From contig JAIRPK010000046.1 of NCBI GenBank assembly GCA_031257015.1, positions 1 through 33,875 on the forward strand: a stretch of DNA of 33,875 nt. The letters run 5' to 3'. The first letter of the stretch is position 1. The number at the start of each line of letters is the position of its first letter. Shown one piece after another: positions 31,032-33,875 of this stretch. A program made the position numbers and the translations under genes. The notes beneath the pieces are model-generated. The model was not told where the DNA came from. It did not search any database and was given only the letters and a program-made list of their open reading frames with translations. Source of the DNA: Tannerellaceae bacterium. Its GTDB lineage: Bacteria; Bacteroidota; Bacteroidia; Bacteroidales; Tannerellaceae.

Positions 31032-32051
31032 ATGGAAAATACAATCAACTGGTCTGAGCTGTCTTTCGGATATATGAAAACAGACTATAATATCAGATGT
31101 TACTATCGCAACGGCAAGTGGGGGGAACTCGAAATCAGCTCCGCCGAAACAATCAACGTGCATATATCTTCAACATGCCTGCATTACGGGCAGGAGGCCT
31201 TTGAAGGCTTAAAAGCGTTCAGAGGAAAGGACGGCAGGATTCGCATCTTCCGATTAGGCGATAATGCCAGGCGCTTGCAGGAGTCTTCGCGTGGAATAAT
31301 GATGGCCGAGATGCCGACAGATAAGTTTGAGGAGGCTGTGCTGACTGCAGTACGGCTTAATGAACGGTTTGTTCCGCCTTACGGTAGTGGTGCATCGCTT
31401 TATATACGCCCGTTGCTGCTTGGACTCGGAGCCTTGATAGGCGTGAAGCCGGCTGACGAATATGTGTTTATCGTCTTCGTCTCGCCTGTCGGGCCTTACT
31501 TCAAGACGGGGTTTAAGCCTGCGCCGGTCTGCATAATGAGGAACTATGACCGGGCGGCTCCGCTGGGAACGGGTAATATTAAGGTCGGAGGAAACTATGC
31601 AGCCAGCCTTGTTGCCGGTAGTAAGGCGCAGGCTGGGGGGTATGCGGCTGTGCTATATCTTGACCCGAAAGAGAAGCGATTCCTCGACGAATGTGGCCCG
31701 GCTAACTTCTTCGCTATTCGCGAAAACACATATATAACACCGGCATCGAACTCCATACTGCCGTCTATCACTAACAAAAGCTTGATTCAGCTGGCAGAAG
31801 ACATGGGGCTGACAGTAGAGAGAAGGCCTATACCAGTGGCGGAACTGGAATCATTCGAGGAGGCTGCTGAATGTGGAACTGCTGCTGTCATTACGCCTAT
31901 CTCACGCATAGACGACCTGGATGAGAATCGTTCTTATGTTTATTCCAAAGATGGAAATCCGGGCGTAACGTGCGAAAAGCTTTATCGCACGCTTTCTGCT
32001 GTTCAAACCGGAGACTTGGCTGACAATTACGGATGGGTGACTGTTCTATAA
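31032..32051 (+). CDS. ilvE: Branched-chain amino acid aminotransferase
   Basis: A 339-residue PLP-dependent fold-IV aminotransferase for the last step of valine, leucine and isoleucine synthesis (or first step of their breakdown), using glutamate/2-oxoglutarate. Seen: LHYGQEAFEGLKAFRG, SLYIRPLLLGLG, the PLP lysine Lys184 in GNIKVGGNYAAS, FLDECGPANFFAI, and ECGTAAVITPISRI in the phosphate-binding loop. Length and motifs agree with the IlvE group II (about 340 residues) common in Bacteroidetes. Single-gene transcript ending at the hairpin at 32096-32124. Confidence 0.95.
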   Translation: MENTINWSELSFGYMKTDYNIRCYYRNGKWGELEISSAETINVHISSTCLHYGQEAFEGLKAFRGKDGRIRIFRLGDNARRLQESSRGIMMAEMPTDKFEEAVLTAVRLNERFVPPYGSGASLYIRPLLLGLGALIGVKPADEYVFIVFVSPVGPYFKTGFKPAPVCIMRNYDRAAPLGTGNIKVGGNYAASLVAGSKAQAGGYAAVLYLDPKEKRFLDECGPANFFAIRENTYITPASNSILPSITNKSLIQLAEDMGLTVERRPIPVAELESFEEAAECGTAAVITPISRIDDLDENRSYVYSKDGNPGVTCEKLYRTLSAVQTGDLADNYGWVTVL

Positions 32052-32095
32052 ATTATTAATGGGACGCTTTGATTTTTGGTATCACATGGAAAAAG

Positions 32096-32124
32096 AAAGA
32101 GGCGCATCATTGATACGCCTCTTT
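32096..32124. terminator. Bidirectional terminator between ilvE and the HU gene
   Basis: AAAGAGGCG (32096-32104) and CGCCTCTTT (32116-32124) form a 9-bp stem with an 11-base loop. T-rich sequence follows on both strands (ATCTTTT on plus; CTTTTT on minus), fitting use by both convergent genes. Confidence 0.75.
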
Positions 32125-32155
32125 ATCTTTTACGAAAAAAACGGTTAGTGTTGCC

Positions 32156-32428
32156 TTACTTGACACTGGCGGTTAATTCCGAACCTGGCTTGAACCTTAC
32201 GACCTTGTGAGGTTGAATGGTAATAATCTCCTTTGTTTGTGGATTGATACCCTTGCGCTCACCTTTCTCGGTTACGGAAAATACACCGAAACCGGGTATA
32301 GTAATCTTTTCACCCTTCTTCATTTCGGATATAACAACATCTATAAACGCCTCAACAGCTTTTCGTGCGTCCACTTTGGTTATCTGAGCCGTTTCGGCTA
32401 CTGCTGTAATGAATTCAGTCTTATTCAT
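32156..32428 (-). CDS. HU-family DNA-binding protein
   Basis: A 90-residue nucleoid protein that bends DNA as a dimer. Seen: MNKTEFITAVAETAQITK with helices 1-2, AFIDVVISEMKKGEKITIPG, the GFGVF signature, and the beta-arm ERKGINPQTKEIITI with the intercalating Pro after NPQT-type turn, then VVRFKPGSELTASVK. The real start is the ATG at 32428; a longer frame to 32548 would run through the promoter and adds hydrophobic residues not found in HU. It has a good promoter at 32487-32515. Confidence 0.95.
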   Translation of the reverse strand: MNKTEFITAVAETAQITKVDARKAVEAFIDVVISEMKKGEKITIPGFGVFSVTEKGERKGINPQTKEIITIQPHKVVRFKPGSELTASVK

Positions 32429-32486
32429 AATGACTAATGATTTATTATGTGCAACATGAAAAATAATTATAATTAACTTGCGGCGA

Positions 32487-32515
32487 CAAATATACGCTTT
32501 TTTTTTATGATACAA
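32487..32515 (-). promoter_or_regulatory. Promoter of the HU gene (-33 and -7)
   Basis: On the minus strand TTG at 32515-32513 is followed after 18 bases by TATATTTG at 32494-32487, close to the Bacteroidetes consensus spacing of 19-21. The HU start lies 58 bases downstream, leaving a roughly 50-base AT-rich leader. Confidence 0.5.
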
Positions 32516-32743
32516 GGCTTTAGGCATTTTTAAGAGATTATTGAACACTTGTTTGATTTATTTCTTGCAGTTTGCAAACAGCTTTATCATGATATATTTA
32601 ATTCGCAATTGACATTTTTATGCCTCTATCATGAGGCTTGATTTCTTGATTTTTTATGCGGAAGAGCCGCAAATCATTCGCTTTTCTTACTGCTTTAACT
32701 GAACAGCAAAGCTCTATACAAAAGGATAAACAGAGACATTGAT

Positions 32744-32751
32744 TATATTTG
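32744..32751 (+). promoter_or_regulatory. Probable -7 box of the DarA-like gene
   Basis: TATATTTG matches TAnnTTTG and lies 47 bases before the ATG at 32799. No -33 TTTG is seen at the usual distance. Confidence 0.35.
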
Positions 32752-32798
32752 CAACTATTAAAAAGAACTATTTCTTATTAAATATCAAAAAATAATCA

Positions 32799-33731
32799 AT
32801 GGTTAAAATTGCTGCTTTTTACTATTCACAAACTGGGCAGGGATTGAATATACTTAATTCTATTTGTTCGCCTTTGAGCGAGAACGGAAACCAAATTGTT
32901 TTCAAGGAAATCAGACCTGTAACTCCTTTTCCTTTTCCGTGGACTGCCGATTTGTTCTTTGATGCCTTCCCTGAATCAAGGATGGGCATTGCCTGTCCCG
33001 TCGATGTCCACGGACTGGACGATGCAGGCGATGCAGAACTGATCATCGTCGGCTATCCCGTCTGGTTCTTAGCGCCGGCTATCCCAATACATGCTTTTTT
33101 TCAAAACGAATCCGTAAAGCGATACTTGCAGGGAAAGTCGCTGATTACCGTTTGTGGATGCCGGAACATGTGGAGCATGGCGCAAAAACGAATGAGTGAC
33201 TATATCGCCGAGGCTGGCGCAAAATGGATCGGCAGCATCGTCCTGCAAGATCGTCACCACAATTTGGTAAGCGCCGTATCCACTGTACGATGGCTCATCG
33301 GCGGACGCAAGGAAAGGTCTACTCTTTTCCCCGAAGCCGGCGTTGCGCAACGAGATATTGACAATGCCGCAATTTTCGGACAAATCATCTCAACTGCAAT
33401 CAAACAAGGCTCGCTCGACAATCTGCAAAACGCTCTCATGAAGAACGGAGCCATTCGATATAAACCCAACATGGTCTTCGTCGAGAACGCCGGATACCGC
33501 ATCTTCGGAATCTGGTCAAAAATAATTCTCAAAACCACCGCCGGAAGACCGCGACGACGCCACCTGCTATTAAAATTGTTTAAATACTACCTCTACATAG
33601 TCCTCTTTGCCATTTCGCCCATCGGACTACTCATTTTTCACCTCGCCAGACCCCTCCTGCAGAAATCAATCCGTCGAAATAAAAAGAAGCAATGCTACGA
33701 GCTTATCAGCTGCGCTCAAATGAAAAAATGA
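32799..33731 (+). CDS. DarA-like flavodoxin-fold protein (annotated in relatives as dialkylresorcinol condensing enzyme)
   Basis: A 310-residue protein. N-terminal flavodoxin-like phosphate loop YYSQTGQGLNILNSI (residues 8-22); then the family pattern FPFPW with FFDAFPES, IIVGYPVWFLAPAIPI, VCGCRNMWSMAQKRM, and FPEAGVAQRDID. A C-terminal basic and hydrophobic part (LLKLFKYYLYIVLFAISPI) suggests membrane attachment. I recall the same pattern in Bacteroidetes proteins called DarA, found with the ketosynthase-like DarB in dialkylresorcinol/flexirubin or aryl-polyene clusters. The true reaction of the flavodoxin-fold partner is uncertain. Here no darB follows within the window; a repeat array begins 5 bp after the stop. 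Confidence 0.75.
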   Translation: MVKIAAFYYSQTGQGLNILNSICSPLSENGNQIVFKEIRPVTPFPFPWTADLFFDAFPESRMGIACPVDVHGLDDAGDAELIIVGYPVWFLAPAIPIHAFFQNESVKRYLQGKSLITVCGCRNMWSMAQKRMSDYIAEAGAKWIGSIVLQDRHHNLVSAVSTVRWLIGGRKERSTLFPEAGVAQRDIDNAAIFGQIISTAIKQGSLDNLQNALMKNGAIRYKPNMVFVENAGYRIFGIWSKIILKTTAGRPRRRHLLLKLFKYYLYIVLFAISPIGLLIFHLARPLLQKSIRRNKKKQCYELISCAQMKK

Positions 33732-33736
33732 AAATG

Positions 33737-33875
33737 TCAAGCGTGATACTCGGAGAATCAAACGAGACTCTCGGAGAGTCACGCGAGATGCTCGGAGAAT
33801 CAAACGAGACTCTCGGAGATTCACGCGAGATGCTCGGAGAATCAAACGAGACTCTCAGAGAGTCACGCGAGATGC
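33737..33875 (+). repeat. Tandem 21-bp repeat array (family 4), cut by window end
   Basis: Six full units and one partial of 21 bases alternate between TCAAACGAGACTCTCGGAGA and TCACGCGAGATGCTCGGAGA types (each plus one variable base), giving a 42-bp higher period like the array at 10936-11209. It starts 5 bp after the DarA-like stop codon and continues beyond the window. Confidence 0.93.

Overview
The window looks like a chromosomal segment of a Bacteroidales bacterium; the family cannot be fixed from sequence alone. Evidence: secreted glycoside hydrolases of Bacteroidetes type, a DUF4369/thioredoxin-fold lipoprotein, a DUF6261-like protein, a DarA-like flavodoxin-fold protein, a short-form MetF, and promoter-like boxes matching the Bacteroidetes -7 consensus TAnnTTTG (two also have a -33 TTG/TTTG element). 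No rRNA, tRNA, CRISPR array or intact insertion sequence was found.

Layout. 1-2.7 kb: 3' part of a GH2 beta-galactosidase-like gene. 2.7-5.2 kb: an AT-rich foreign-looking insert with an XRE regulator, a reverse transcriptase of the defence (Abi/UG/DRT-like) kind overlapping it by 8 bp, and the wreck of a DNA methyltransferase. 5.2-10.8 kb: a tight same-strand run of GH29 alpha-L-fucosidase, integral-membrane acyltransferase and two GH43 enzymes. With the GH2 this reads as a glycan-degradation locus interrupted by the defence-like insert. 11.4-14 kb: pdxB-gnd with a clear terminator. 14.4-16 kb: SWIM zinc-finger protein. 16.2-19.5 kb (minus strand): dinB, a succinyl/acetyl-CoA CoA-transferase and a small membrane protein. 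19.7-22.8 kb: miaB and lpdA, convergent around a very strong hairpin. 22.8-24 kb: a gene-free stretch of degenerate 42-bp repeats. 24-24.8 kb: DUF6261-like gene. 25.3-29.4 kb: tkt, pyridoxal kinase and DUF4369 lipoprotein in one operon. 30-33.7 kb: metF, ilvE, HU and a DarA-like gene.

Metabolic links: transketolase handles erythrose-4-phosphate, the source of the PdxB substrate; PdxB (de novo B6) and the pyridoxal kinase (salvage) supply PLP, used for example by IlvE; Gnd and Tkt belong to the pentose phosphate pathway.

The most unusual signals are not ordinary genes. (i) The RT cassette. (ii) Head-to-tail arrays of 21-bp units between genes (10.9, 14.1 and 33.7 kb, plus a single unit at 2.7 kb) that share one consensus, a separate 22-bp hairpin array at 29.6 kb, and a decayed 42-bp array at 22.9-24 kb, so a 21/42-bp period recurs in unrelated sequences. 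(iii) A tract at about 5.9-9.0 kb in which the coding strand is nearly drained of T and G at synonymous positions, starting and stopping inside genes.
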